Source of the DNA: an uncultured cyanobacterium
Lineage (GTDB): Bacteria > Cyanobacteriota > Cyanobacteriia > Pseudanabaenales > Pseudanabaenaceae
DNA: 11,027 nucleotides
Assembly (NCBI GenBank): GCA_903819605.1
Contig: CAIJEA010000231.1
Span: 1 to 11,027 of the forward strand
Direction of reading: 5' to 3'
Under the pieces are notes generated by a model. The model was not told the DNA's origin. It did no database searches and saw nothing but the letters and a program-made list of their open reading frames with translations. The position numbers and the translations under genes are program-made. Positions 1 to 6,226 of the stretch are shown here, in pieces. Every line of letters starts with the position of its first letter. The stretch's first letter is position 1.

Positions 1-80
1 CTTTGTATGTTGCCAAGCAACAGGGGCGCGATCGCTATGCAATCAGCGATCGCTACCATGTGGAATAGTCACAAACCGAT

Positions 81-1463
81 CTAGAAAGTACCTGCTAATG
101 CGCCGACGCAGCGATCGCAAATATGCGGATGCTCAGCCGACTCACCGATATGGGTGGAGTAGTTATAGCAACGAGGACATTTTTCGCCATCAGCTTTTTC
201 TACAACAATGCGTACTCCTTCAAATCTATACTTGTCATTGTCTGAAGGTTTCACTTCTTCTGTTCTTGTGGGATCAAATATAAGTTTTGAATCTTTGGCT
301 GTTACATCGGCTTCCAATGGAAAGATTTTCTCATTTTCATCAACTAAAACAATCAAATCATCACTAGGGTTTACTGGCAACCCAGTAACAAATTCAACTT
401 GTGAACAAATAAATAGATCTTCCAGTTGATGGTTTTCGTTCAAAGACTTTAGGTCTTGCTGTAAGTTGTCAGGTGAAACCTCAATCTTTATTTTAGCTTC
501 AAGTGAAGAGCCTATAAGCTTTTCCTGCCTCTTAGTTTCTAGCACTCTATTTACTCTATTACGAACAATGCGTAGTCGATTCCACTTAGCTGCCAGTATA
601 GGATCATTCCATTCAGGATGAGCAATAAACCAACCCGATTGGAATACGGATTTAGTCGTTGTAGTATAGGGTAAGTGCTGCCAGATATCCTCGGCAGTGT
701 GAGCAAGGACTGGGGCGATCGCTTTCGTAATTGCTTCGAGACAGTACATCAAAACTGTTTGGCAACTGCGACGACGGGCAGCGTTGGGCGCACTGATATA
801 GAGGCGATCTTTGGCAATATCTAAATAAAAGTTAGATAAATCGACAGTACAGAAGTTCTGAATGGTTTGGAAGAAGCGCGAGAATTGGAACTTGTCATAG
901 GCTTCAGTGATGTCTTTGGTGACTTCGGAGAGACGATGGAGGATATAGCGATCGCTTTCTGGTAAATCGCCATAGGCGACTGTATCTTTTGCAGGATCGA
1001 AGTCGAAAAGATTGCTGAGCAAGAATCTTGCCGTATTGCGAATCTTGCGCGACACATCGGACATCTGCGCCAAGATGGTCTTGCCGATGGGAACATCACC
1101 GTTGTAATCAACACTCGCCGCCCAGAGACGGATGACATCCGCACCATAGGGAGGTTCTTTCTTCTGGTCTTTACCACCATTGATCACCACCATCGGATCG
1201 ACAATGTTACCGAGGGATTTACTCATCTTCTGTCCCTTCTCATCAAGGACAAAGCCGTGAGTTAACACAGTCTTGTAAGGTGCATAGCCATTGGTTGCCA
1301 CGCTAGTGAGGAGCGAAGATTGAAACCAGCCACGATGTTGATCGGAGCCTTCGAGATACATATCCGCAGGGTAGTTCATTGCATAGGGAACGGTGCGCGA
1401 ATTATGACTTTCGCCGCCGAGTACCCCTGCCCATGAGGAACCAGAGTCAAACCAGACATCCAT
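81..1463 (-). CDS. ileS: IleRS C-terminal part (KMSKS, anticodon-binding and zinc domains)
   Basis: Same frame as the upstream half. From the ATG at 1463 it gives 460 residues: DVWFDSG, DQHRGWFQSSLL, KMSKS at 79-83, the helical anticodon-binding domain (about 150-300) and a C-terminal zinc-binding segment (Cys429, Cys432, Cys449, Cys452). Thirteen sense codons lie between the TAA and this ATG, and they also match IleRS (NNGRKYRKGTDT), so the ATG is an internal Met of the ancestral protein rather than an obvious natural start. A weak AAGG about 10 bases upstream could allow reinitiation after the TAA. The frame ends in TAG at 81-83. Confidence 0.8.
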   Translation of the reverse strand: MDVWFDSGSSWAGVLGGESHNSRTVPYAMNYPADMYLEGSDQHRGWFQSSLLTSVATNGYAPYKTVLTHGFVLDEKGQKMSKSLGNIVDPMVVINGGKDQKKEPPYGADVIRLWAASVDYNGDVPIGKTILAQMSDVSRKIRNTARFLLSNLFDFDPAKDTVAYGDLPESDRYILHRLSEVTKDITEAYDKFQFSRFFQTIQNFCTVDLSNFYLDIAKDRLYISAPNAARRRSCQTVLMYCLEAITKAIAPVLAHTAEDIWQHLPYTTTTKSVFQSGWFIAHPEWNDPILAAKWNRLRIVRNRVNRVLETKRQEKLIGSSLEAKIKIEVSPDNLQQDLKSLNENHQLEDLFICSQVEFVTGLPVNPSDDLIVLVDENEKIFPLEADVTAKDSKLIFDPTRTEEVKPSDNDKYRFEGVRIVVEKADGEKCPRCYNYSTHIGESAEHPHICDRCVGALAGTF

Positions 1464-1502
1464 TGTGTCCGTACCTTTACGATACTTGCGACCATTATTT
1501 TT

Positions 1503-1505
1503 TTA
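1503..1505 (-). other. ileS: In-frame TAA stop within ileS
   Basis: On the coding strand the codons are GCC TAA AAA AAT AAT GGT, and both neighbours encode normal IleRS sequence. The stop sits at the head of a run of seven A. The flanks share the same frame, so a plus-one or minus-one frameshift at the A-run would not restore the protein; only readthrough, reinitiation or a base substitution would. A single T-to-A or C-to-A change from a Tyr codon is the simplest origin. Confidence 0.9.
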
Positions 1506-3092
1506 GGCTTTAGGAAGTAATTCTTCTACTTCCCTTTCCCACCACACATCAGAACCATGCTCGCGAATGAGTTCTTGAATATGAGCAACTGTATCTTCCG
1601 TAAGCAAAGGCTCGTTGGTTTCTTCGTCATAAAATACGGGAATCGGTACGCCCCAAGTGCGCTGACGGGAGATACACCAGTCCGATCGCTCTTGCACCAT
1701 TGAGGTAATCCGATTCTCACCGATCGCAGGAATCCAGTTAACTTCTTTGATTGATTTCAAAGCTTCTTCGCGGAAACCATCAACGGAGGCAAACCATTGC
1801 TCCGTAGCGCGAACGATCACAGGCTTCTTCGTGCGCCAATCGTAGGGATATTTGTGGTTATAGGCTTCTTCTTTAATCAGCGTTCCATTAGCGGTCAAGA
1901 TTTCCACAACCTTAGAGTTGCCTTCCTTAAGCACGCTCAAACCTGCCAATTCTTCGCCAGCATCTTCATTGAAAATACCGCGATCGTCAACGAGGGAAAT
2001 CATGCCCAAATGATATTTCTTACCCACCACAAAGTCATCTTGACCGTGATTTGGTGCGGTATGCACTAAGCCAGTACCTGATTCAGCAGTAACGTGATCG
2101 CCGAGAACAATTGGACTGGGGCGATCTACAATGGGATGTTTGGCGATCGCACCTTCCAGCACATCACCTTTGAAGGTATATTTCACTTCCAAAGCTTGCT
2201 CAAAGGTTGCGGCTAACTTCTCAACTAGTTCTGTGGCGACGATGTAGTTTTGATCGCCAGCAGCAACGATGCTGTAGCTGAGATGGGGATTAGCACTAAT
2301 TCCCAAGTTAGCGGGAATTGTCCAAGGTGTGGTTGTCCAGATTACCGCATGGAGATTTGGCAGATCGGCGATCGCCTTCAACTTTTCACTAGATTCCGTG
2401 ACAGGGAAAGCAACATAGATACTACGGGAAATATGATTTTCGGGATATTCCAATTCGGCTTCGGCGAGAGCTGTGTGAGAACTGGGTGACCAATAGACTG
2501 GTTTCAATCCGCGATAGATATAGCCCTTCAAAGCCATCTTCCCGAAGACACCGATCTGGGCGGCTTCATATTCAGGTTTCAGGGTGTAATAGGCATTCTC
2601 GTAGTCACCCCAAACACCCCAACGCTGAAAGCCTGTGGCTTGCTCATTAATGGTTTGCAATGCAAATTCTTTTGCTTTTTTCCGCAATTGCAAAGGTGTT
2701 AAATTAGCGCGTTCCTCCGCTTTGATATTCTGCAATACCTTAAGTTCGATTGGTAGACCGTGACAGTCCCAACCCAGTACGTAGCGAACTTTGTAGCCGC
2801 GTAATAACTTATAGCGATTAATAATATCCTTGAGAACTTTGTTTAAGGCATGACCCATGTGGAGTGTCCCATTTGCGTAAGGGGGGCCATCATGGAGTGT
2901 AAACACATCACCGTGGTTATTGTGGGTGAGATCTTCGTAAATCTCCTGCTCCTGCCAAAATTTTTGAATCTCTGGTTCGCGCGCGATCGCATTTGCCCGC
3001 ATCGAAAAGTTGGTTTGCGGCAAGTTAACGGTGTCTTTGTATTCAGGACTATCCGTGAGATTCTCAGGTTTGGCTTTAGGAGCAGAGGTCAT
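1503..3092 (-). CDS. ileS: IleRS N-terminal part (HIGH motif and CP1 editing domain), ends at the internal TAA
   Basis: Product of the first open frame, 529 residues. It starts with an extension of about 20 residues before the conserved YKDTVNLPQTNF block. It then has the first half of the Rossmann catalytic fold with HMGH (78-81), the inserted CP1 editing domain (roughly 200-420, with WTTTPWT and HTAPNHG) and the return to the catalytic core (ERSDWCISRQRTWGVPIPVF, 468-487). It ends inside the catalytic core before DVWFDSG and KMSKS, so alone it cannot form a complete aminoacylation site, although the editing domain is whole. Family knowledge: E. coli IleRS has been shown to reassemble from two-piece splits, so activity with the downstream fragment cannot be excluded. 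Confidence 0.85.
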   Translation of the reverse strand: MTSAPKAKPENLTDSPEYKDTVNLPQTNFSMRANAIAREPEIQKFWQEQEIYEDLTHNNHGDVFTLHDGPPYANGTLHMGHALNKVLKDIINRYKLLRGYKVRYVLGWDCHGLPIELKVLQNIKAEERANLTPLQLRKKAKEFALQTINEQATGFQRWGVWGDYENAYYTLKPEYEAAQIGVFGKMALKGYIYRGLKPVYWSPSSHTALAEAELEYPENHISRSIYVAFPVTESSEKLKAIADLPNLHAVIWTTTPWTIPANLGISANPHLSYSIVAAGDQNYIVATELVEKLAATFEQALEVKYTFKGDVLEGAIAKHPIVDRPSPIVLGDHVTAESGTGLVHTAPNHGQDDFVVGKKYHLGMISLVDDRGIFNEDAGEELAGLSVLKEGNSKVVEILTANGTLIKEEAYNHKYPYDWRTKKPVIVRATEQWFASVDGFREEALKSIKEVNWIPAIGENRITSMVQERSDWCISRQRTWGVPIPVFYDEETNEPLLTEDTVAHIQELIREHGSDVWWEREVEELLPKA

Positions 3093-3132
3093 CGTTCTAA
3101 ACTATGTCAAAGTTTGCTAAGGTTTACCTCCC

Positions 3133-3138
3133 ATTATG
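3133..3138 (-). promoter_or_regulatory. Candidate -10 element of ileS
   Basis: The coding strand reads CATAAT here, one mismatch from TATAAT, giving a leader of about 35 bases before the ileS ATG. No convincing -35 box is seen. The same motif is kept in the diverged leader copy at 7468-7571, which supports function in the ancestor but does not prove it. Confidence 0.35.
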
Positions 3139-3186
3139 ACGCAATATTAAGCAAACAGCTATATTTTGTGATGATGGTGTCTGTGG

Positions 3187-3252
3187 GCAGCGATCGCATA
3201 TCACCACCCTAAACCGAATCGCCTAAATCTCAACATCAAACAGCGATCGCCT
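3187..3252 (+). repeat. Degenerate GATCGCCTA-type repeat units
   Basis: Contains two HIP1 octamers and the phrase ATCACCACCCTAAACCGAATCGCCTA-like, related to the block at 3896-3930 (TCACCACCCATAACCCGATCGCCTA-like). This appears to be the ileS-side edge member of the repeat family spread through the TA cluster. It interrupts the otherwise alignable duplicate of the ileS leader. Confidence 0.45.
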
Positions 3253-3283
3253 AAACAGTCAAGATCTTGCTTTCAAATTAGTT

Positions 3284-3289
3284 TATAAT
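3284..3289 (+). promoter_or_regulatory. Probable -10 box of the DUF433/DUF5615 module
   Basis: A perfect TATAAT lies 41 bases before the antitoxin ATG and would give a leader of about 35 bases. No good -35 box lies at 16-18 bases, so this may be an activator-dependent promoter or one regulated by the TA complex. Confidence 0.5.
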
Positions 3290-3330
3290 GAAGTTATTGG
3301 GTATATTTTTACTTTACAGAGGTATAGTAT

Positions 3331-3552
3331 ATGAGGCATTGGGAAAGTCTAGATGCTATAGAAAGAGAACCTTATAAAGTGAGTGGTGCATGGGTATTTC
3401 GGAAGACGCGAGTTCCAGTTTCGGCTTTGTTTGAAAATTTGCGCGATGGTGCAACAGTAGAAGATTTTTTGGAATGGTTTCCGCCTGTACAGAGATCGCA
3501 GGTTGAGGCTGTATTAAACTATGAGCTTGAGATGTTAGCTATTGCGGCTTAG
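3331..3552 (+). CDS. DUF433 family antitoxin
   Basis: A protein of 73 residues with the DUF433 signature: GAWVFRKTRVPVSALFENL (19-37), then LRDGATVEDFLEWFP (37-51) and a final helix (53-70). DUF433 proteins are small winged/helix-turn-helix-like antitoxins, and here the partner follows three bases later. Inferred role: neutralise the downstream PIN-like protein and repress its own promoter. The start is well supported by AGAGG eight bases before the ATG (3318-3322) and by the TATAAT box upstream. The family assignment is firm; toxin-antitoxin function is known for related pairs but not shown here. Confidence 0.85.
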   Translation: MRHWESLDAIEREPYKVSGAWVFRKTRVPVSALFENLRDGATVEDFLEWFPPVQRSQVEAVLNYELEMLAIAA

Positions 3553-3555
3553 ATT

Positions 3556-3873
3556 ATGAGGATTCTTTTTGATCAAGGAACGCCTGTACCTTTGCGGCAA
3601 TATTTGACAGAACATTCTGTGACAACAGCCTATGAAGAAGGTTGGTCTAATCTGTCGAATGGTGATTTACTTAAATCTGCTGAAGATAATGGATATCAAA
3701 TATTTGTCACAACGGATCGGAATTTACGCTATCAACAGAATTTGAGCGATCGCAAGATTGCTATTGTTGTTTTGCTCTCTACCTCGTGGCCAAAAATTCG
3801 GATGCAGACTGAAAAAGTTTGTAGTGTTATCAATGCAATTAAACTTGGCGATTATGCTGAAATTTCTATCTGA
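3556..3873 (+). CDS. DUF5615 PIN-like toxin
   Basis: A protein of 105 residues with the DUF5615 (Mut7-C/PIN-like) pattern: ILFDQGTPVPLR with Asp6 at the N-terminus, GWSNLSNGDLLKSAEDNGYQ in the middle (Asp37, Asp44), and FVTTDRNLRYQQNL with Asp54 as the usual TDRN motif. The acidic residues match the metal-binding set expected of a PIN-like ribonuclease. It begins three bases after the antitoxin stop and has no strong ribosome site, so translation is probably coupled. The full length is normal for the family (about 100-120 residues), so the gene looks intact. Confidence 0.85.
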   Translation: MRILFDQGTPVPLRQYLTEHSVTTAYEEGWSNLSNGDLLKSAEDNGYQIFVTTDRNLRYQQNLSDRKIAIVVLLSTSWPKIRMQTEKVCSVINAIKLGDYAEISI

Positions 3874-3921
3874 TTTGCATTGTAATAAATAATAGATCTC
3901 TCCTCTCACCACCCATAACCC

Positions 3922-4024
3922 GATCGCCTATTCCCTCATCACCAAAGAGCCATCGCCTAAATTATGGATATTTCATTTTGAGGCTAGTTTAGTAGATCTC
4001 TTATCACCACATCTACAGTGCGAT
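3922..4024 (+). repeat. 103-bp dispersed repeat, copy A (direct repeat of 5281-5383)
   Basis: By eye, 98 of 103 bases match 5281-5383 in the same orientation, and the first 65 bases are identical. It starts with GATCGCCTATTCCC, holds CATCGCCTAAATTATGG, and ends in a CTACAGTGCGAT(CGC) segment that merges with a HIP1 site. It lies between the DUF5615 gene and the convergent vapC. No open frame is evident in it. Confidence 0.9.
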
Positions 4025-4028
4025 CGCT

Positions 4029-4436
4029 TTAAAGGATCTGGAATCCTGCTTGGGCAAAATGTTGATCGAAGGTAAGAACTTCTCGAATATTACGATCTTG
4101 CATAAAGATAAATGAGACGCAATCCACTAAGCCCCATTCTTTGTCTGGACGGGTTTTGTATAGACCAAAGGCTCGATCAAATATTTCAGGTGTGAGGCGG
4201 ATAACTTCTACATCTTCTGAATCAAGAAATTGTTCGATTACTTCTATTGCTTCATTTTTGTATCGACGCGCTAGAGAGTTAGCAATTTCGAGAAGGACTG
4301 CATCGGTGATGGCTAAGGCTTGATCGATGTAGCGATCGCTTAAATCTAGCGCCTGTGTATGATATTGATCGCGTTCGTTGATGAGGGCAATGATGAATGA
4401 AGTATCAATGAATATTGTCAAGATTCTTTTCTCCAC
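4029..4436 (-). CDS. VapC-like PIN-domain toxin
   Basis: PIN-domain endoribonuclease of type II TA systems. With the GTG at 4436 it has 135 residues. The four acidic positions are visible: Asp11 (FIDTSF), Glu50 (LLEIANSL), Asp105 (GLVDCVSF) and Asp124 (TFDQHF). The more likely start is TTG at 4421, because GGAG lies nine bases upstream of it, it gives the typical MTIFIDTSF start, and the GTG has no ribosome site. Either start overlaps the end of the antitoxin gene (17 or 32 bases), indicating coupled translation. Substrates of such PIN toxins are usually tRNA or rRNA; the target here is unknown. Confidence 0.88.
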   Translation of the reverse strand: MEKRILTIFIDTSFIIALINERDQYHTQALDLSDRYIDQALAITDAVLLEIANSLARRYKNEAIEVIEQFLDSEDVEVIRLTPEIFDRAFGLYKTRPDKEWGLVDCVSFIFMQDRNIREVLTFDQHFAQAGFQIL

Positions 4437-4632
4437 TCATGTACAGGTCAACGTTAGCAGCAAAGTCAACTGGGGCTTGAATTTTGATGCGTTTGAGTTT
4501 GCTTAAGATGCCTGTTTTGGGTTTGTCTGCGGATTTGGCGATCGCAAGTTGCTTGACGAATTGGTATAGCTCATCAAGGTTGTCTTCTTCGATTTTGTTG
4601 ATTTCGGCGTATATTAGTTCTTTAAGAGTCAT
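4405..4632 (-). CDS. VapB-like antitoxin of the vapC at 4029-4436
   Basis: A protein of 75 residues. The N-terminal half is helical (TLKELIYAEINKIEEDNLDE), the middle is basic (ILSKLKRIKIQ, 42-52) and the tail is FAANVDLYMSGEKNLDNIH. The short AANxDLYxSGEK tail is typical of cyanobacterial PIN-partner antitoxins and is the likely toxin-binding segment. There is no evident AbrB or ribbon-helix-helix DNA-binding domain, so I do not assign a specific antitoxin fold; a DUF2281-like antitoxin is possible. It lies upstream of and overlaps the toxin gene. Function is inferred mainly from the partner. Confidence 0.75.
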   Translation of the reverse strand: MTLKELIYAEINKIEEDNLDELYQFVKQLAIAKSADKPKTGILSKLKRIKIQAPVDFAANVDLYMSGEKNLDNIH

Positions 4633-4732
4633 GGTGATTTATGTTATTTGCATTTTTATGAAAGAGGTGGACTTTTAATCAGGTTCCATAATTTACTAAA
4701 CCTAATGGGAGCTTAATTTATTATCGCTCATG

Positions 4733-4768
4733 GAGATCGCCTATCACCGCATCTACAATGCGATCGCT
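4733..4768 (+). repeat. Partial repeat copy, 3' part of the 103-bp repeat
   Basis: Reads GATCGCCTATCACC, then a CATCTACAATGCGATCGCT segment. It matches the last 35 or so bases of the repeats at 3922-4024 and 5281-5383 with a few differences. It lies between the vapBC module and hicA, so the two minus-strand modules are also separated by this family. Confidence 0.7.
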
Positions 4769-4816
4769 CTTCTAAGAAATTAACCAAACTGCGATCATCA
4801 CTTCAAGTTTTCTTCG

Positions 4817-5005
4817 TCATTTTGGCAATGGAACACTTAAATCTTTACAGATCTTTTTTGCTAGGTTTTCATCAATTTCAGTATGACGGGGTATTGACGA
4901 ACGACGATTTTGACTCGGATTACCCTACCATGAATGTCTTCCACCTTCTCTGATAAGCTCACAACCATGATTACGAAGATGACGCAGTAAGTCAGAACGT
5001 TTCAT
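4817..5005 (-). pseudogene. HicA-family mRNA interferase, broken by an in-frame TAG
   Basis: Too short for ordinary open-frame calls because it is interrupted. Translated from the ATG at 5005, it reads MKRSDLLRHLRNHGCELIRE, GGRHSW, then TAG (4925-4927), GNPSQNRRSSIPRHTEI and DENLAKKICKDLSVPLPK, ending TGA. This is a complete HicA-like dsRBD-fold protein of 62 codons, with the GGxHS catalytic His at 24 and the SIPRHxEI motif. Family members usually have WW or W-x at the stop position, so a Trp TGG-to-TAG change fits. The ATG overlaps the hicB stop (ATGA). As written, only 26 residues would be made, so the toxin should be inactive while its antitoxin stays intact. Confidence 0.88.
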
Positions 5006-5214
5006 AGTGCTATTAGCTCTTCTTCATAAACCTCTCCAGCAGCTTCTAGGGCTTCATAACGGTTGAAGTCTAAGGCTTCTTTTAGGGTTATACGAAGACT
5101 TTCTAGAAGTTCTTCTTTTGTCGGTTCTTGGCAATTTACGCCTGAAATTTCTTCAATCCAGCCAATCCACCAGTTGTTAGATTGCTTTATAACGGCGGTA
5201 AATGAGTCTTTCAT
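5002..5214 (-). CDS. HicB-family antitoxin
   Basis: A protein of 70 residues: MKDSFTAVIKQSNNWWIGWI, then EEISGVNCQEPTKEELLESL and RITLKEALDFNR. This is the partial RNase H-like fold of short HicB proteins, which bind and neutralise HicA. A longer reading from a TTG at 5232 is possible, but the ATG at 5214 fits the family start, and a TATAAT at 5245-5250 would put the transcript start close to the TTG. The stop overlaps the start of the broken hicA by four bases. The antitoxin appears intact although its toxin is not. Confidence 0.85.
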   Translation of the reverse strand: MKDSFTAVIKQSNNWWIGWIEEISGVNCQEPTKEELLESLRITLKEALDFNRYEALEAAGEVYEEELIAL

Positions 5215-5244
5215 TATGGCTAATGTTCTCAATGATTTTCGTTT

Positions 5245-5250
5245 ATTATA
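5245..5250 (-). promoter_or_regulatory. Probable -10 box of hicBA
   Basis: The coding strand reads TATAAT, with a loose TTGTCT 19 bases further upstream as a possible -35 box. The predicted leader to the ATG at 5214 is about 23 bases. The box lies just downstream of repeat copy B. Confidence 0.5.
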
Positions 5251-5280
5251 GCTTCAGAAAAAGTTTTCAGACAAGACAGT

Positions 5281-5383
5281 GATCGCCTATTCCCTCATCA
5301 CCAAAGAGCCATCGCCTAAATTATGGATATTTCATTTTGAGGCTATTTTAGTAGATCGCCTATCACTACATCTACAATGCGAT
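5281..5383 (+). repeat. 103-bp dispersed repeat, copy B (direct repeat of 3922-4024)
   Basis: Five differences from copy A over 103 bases, same orientation. Copy B lies between the divergent hicBA and FitA-like promoters, so its sequence may overlap their control regions. Together with copy A it encloses both minus-strand TA modules (4029-5214). Confidence 0.9.
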
Positions 5384-5395
5384 GAGCGCTGATGC

Positions 5396-5401
5396 TATAC
5401 T
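5396..5401 (+). promoter_or_regulatory. Candidate -10 box of the RHH/PIN module
   Basis: TATACT lies 35 bases before the antitoxin ATG. No clear -35 box is present at 16-18 bases. It lies directly after repeat copy B. Confidence 0.35.
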
Positions 5402-5435
5402 GCGTCTACAGTGAATAATCAATCTGTGCCTTAAC

Positions 5436-5774
5436 ATGACTAAAGTAATTATTGAGGACTTAGATCCTATCATTGTTGAGAAGTTAGAAATAAGAGCTAC
5501 CCGTCATGGGCGATCGCTTCAAGCTGAGTTAAGGCAAATACTTCTATTAGCTATTTTAGATACACCCCAAGCTATAACTAATTTGCCTCTTAGCCCTTTA
5601 GTCAACTTGCAGCAAGAAGTGGAAAATGATATCGTAAGAAACGAGAAAGTTGTAAGCATTCAGGAAGATCCATTAATAGGACTATTTTCAGGGGCGACGG
5701 ATCTAGCAGAAAGGTCAGAAGAGATATTAGGGCAAGAAATTCATGACAATACTGGATGGTCATGGAAACAGTAA
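5436..5774 (+). CDS. FitA/Arc-like ribbon-helix-helix antitoxin
   Basis: A protein of 112 residues. The N-terminal ribbon-helix-helix is visible as KVIIEDLDPIIVEKLEIRA (3-21), then TRHGRSLQAELRQILLLAI (22-40), as in FitA-like repressors that bind operator DNA as dimers. A long linker (45-78) leads to a toxin-binding tail, LFSGATDLAERSEEILGQEI (83-102), which resembles the FitA C-terminus. The last ten residues (HDNTGWSWKQ) extend into the overlap with the toxin gene. There is no clear ribosome site before the ATG. Inferred to repress its own operon with the toxin as co-repressor. Confidence 0.82.
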   Translation: MTKVIIEDLDPIIVEKLEIRATRHGRSLQAELRQILLLAILDTPQAITNLPLSPLVNLQQEVENDIVRNEKVVSIQEDPLIGLFSGATDLAERSEEILGQEIHDNTGWSWKQ

Positions 5775-6175
5775 TTGCTGATACTGGCTTTGTTGTGGCT
5801 TTAGCCAATCGTTCAGATTCAAAACATCAAGCGGTAAAGGCTGTTTATATCGAGCAACAAATGATACTTTTGCCTCAAACGGTGTTAGCTGAAGTTGCTT
5901 ATCTAATCGGAAGAGAATCAGGAATAGGTACTGTCGCTTCTTTTTTGAAAGGATTACCAGTCAGTCGGTTTTCGCTTATAGCTTTGGTTGAACAAGATAT
6001 TTTGAGGGTTGCTGAAATTCTAAATCAGTATGCGGATAGTCGTGTTGATTTTGTAGATGCTACTGTGATGGCGGTTGCTGAGCGATTAAATATCGTTACT
6101 GTACTTACGCTCGATCTCCGAGATTTCAGTTTGTTTAGACCCAGACACTGTAACAGTCTTAACCTAATCCCGTGA
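5756..6175 (+). CDS. VapC/FitB-like PIN-domain toxin
   Basis: PIN-domain endoribonuclease of 139 residues. Acidic set: Asp9 (IADTGFVVAL), Glu46 (VLAEVAYLIG), Asp101 (VDFVDATVMAVAER) and Asp120 (LTLDLRDFSLFRP). It overlaps the antitoxin by 19 bases. Two Met codons two residues apart (5756 and 5762) are both possible starts, and no ribosome site separates them. The C-terminal LTLDxRDFxxFRP is characteristic of this PIN subgroup. The gene looks full-length and functional. It is clearly different in sequence from the minus-strand vapC at 4029-4436, so the two did not arise by recent duplication within the cluster. Confidence 0.88.
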   Translation: MVMETVIADTGFVVALANRSDSKHQAVKAVYIEQQMILLPQTVLAEVAYLIGRESGIGTVASFLKGLPVSRFSLIALVEQDILRVAEILNQYADSRVDFVDATVMAVAERLNIVTVLTLDLRDFSLFRPRHCNSLNLIP

Positions 6176-6189
6176 AAATCTCCCGACAG

Positions 6190-6226
6190 CGCCTATTCCC
6201 TCATCACCAAACAGCGATCGCCCTTC
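6190..6226 (+). repeat. Partial repeat copy, 5' part of the 103-bp repeat
   Basis: Reads GCCTATTCCCTCATCACCAA, then ACAGCGATCGCCC. It matches the first 35 or so bases of the 103-bp repeats. It follows the fourth TA module, continuing the pattern of one repeat or fragment at each module boundary. Confidence 0.7.

Larger units (their letters stand above)
81..3092 (-). pseudogene. ileS: Isoleucine--tRNA ligase, full-length frame interrupted by one in-frame TAA
   Basis: Cytoplasmic class I synthetase that charges tRNA-Ile and edits Val-tRNA-Ile. Read through the internal TAA, the frame gives about 1003 residues, near the long end for cyanobacterial IleRS. It carries a HIGH-type HMGH (residues 78-81), GWDCHGLPIE (107-116), the CP1 editing domain with WTTTPWTIPANLG (252-264) and HTAPNHGQDDF (344-354), then DVWFDSG (545-551), KMSKS (622-626) and a C-terminal Cys4 zinc site (CxxC...CxxC near the end). 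The stop is codon 530, between KA and KNNG; by comparison with the family (memory, not a search) a Tyr is expected there, so TAT or TAC to TAA would explain it. Both sides are in the same frame and otherwise undamaged, so this is a recent nonsense change, a sequence error, or a truly split enzyme. The start ATG has no clear Shine-Dalgarno sequence. Confidence 0.9.

Noticed and set aside
9..21. GTTGC-CAA-GCAAC hairpin downstream of ileS as its terminator
   Set aside because: A five-pair stem without a U-run, 60 bases past the stop, is too weak to call.
1498..1504. A7 run beside the ileS stop as a programmed frameshift or transcriptional slippage site
   Set aside because: The two ileS halves are in the same frame, so a one- or two-base shift would destroy the protein, and loss or gain of three A leaves the TAA in place.
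3093..3180. T-box or other riboswitch in the ileS leader, suggested by its preserved second copy
   Set aside because: T-boxes are not known in cyanobacteria, the leader is only about 35 bases from the candidate -10 box, and no T-box sequence or clear alternative hairpins are visible.
2850..3212. Plus-strand open frame of 120 codons over the ileS start
   Set aside because: It is antisense to well-conserved ileS codons, resembles no family, and has no ribosome site. It is a shadow frame, as are the plus-strand frames at 1797-2069 and 2250-2489.
3922..6226. CRISPR array in the TA region
   Set aside because: The repeats are about 103 bp or fragments, irregularly spaced by whole genes, with no regular short repeats or spacers and no cas genes.
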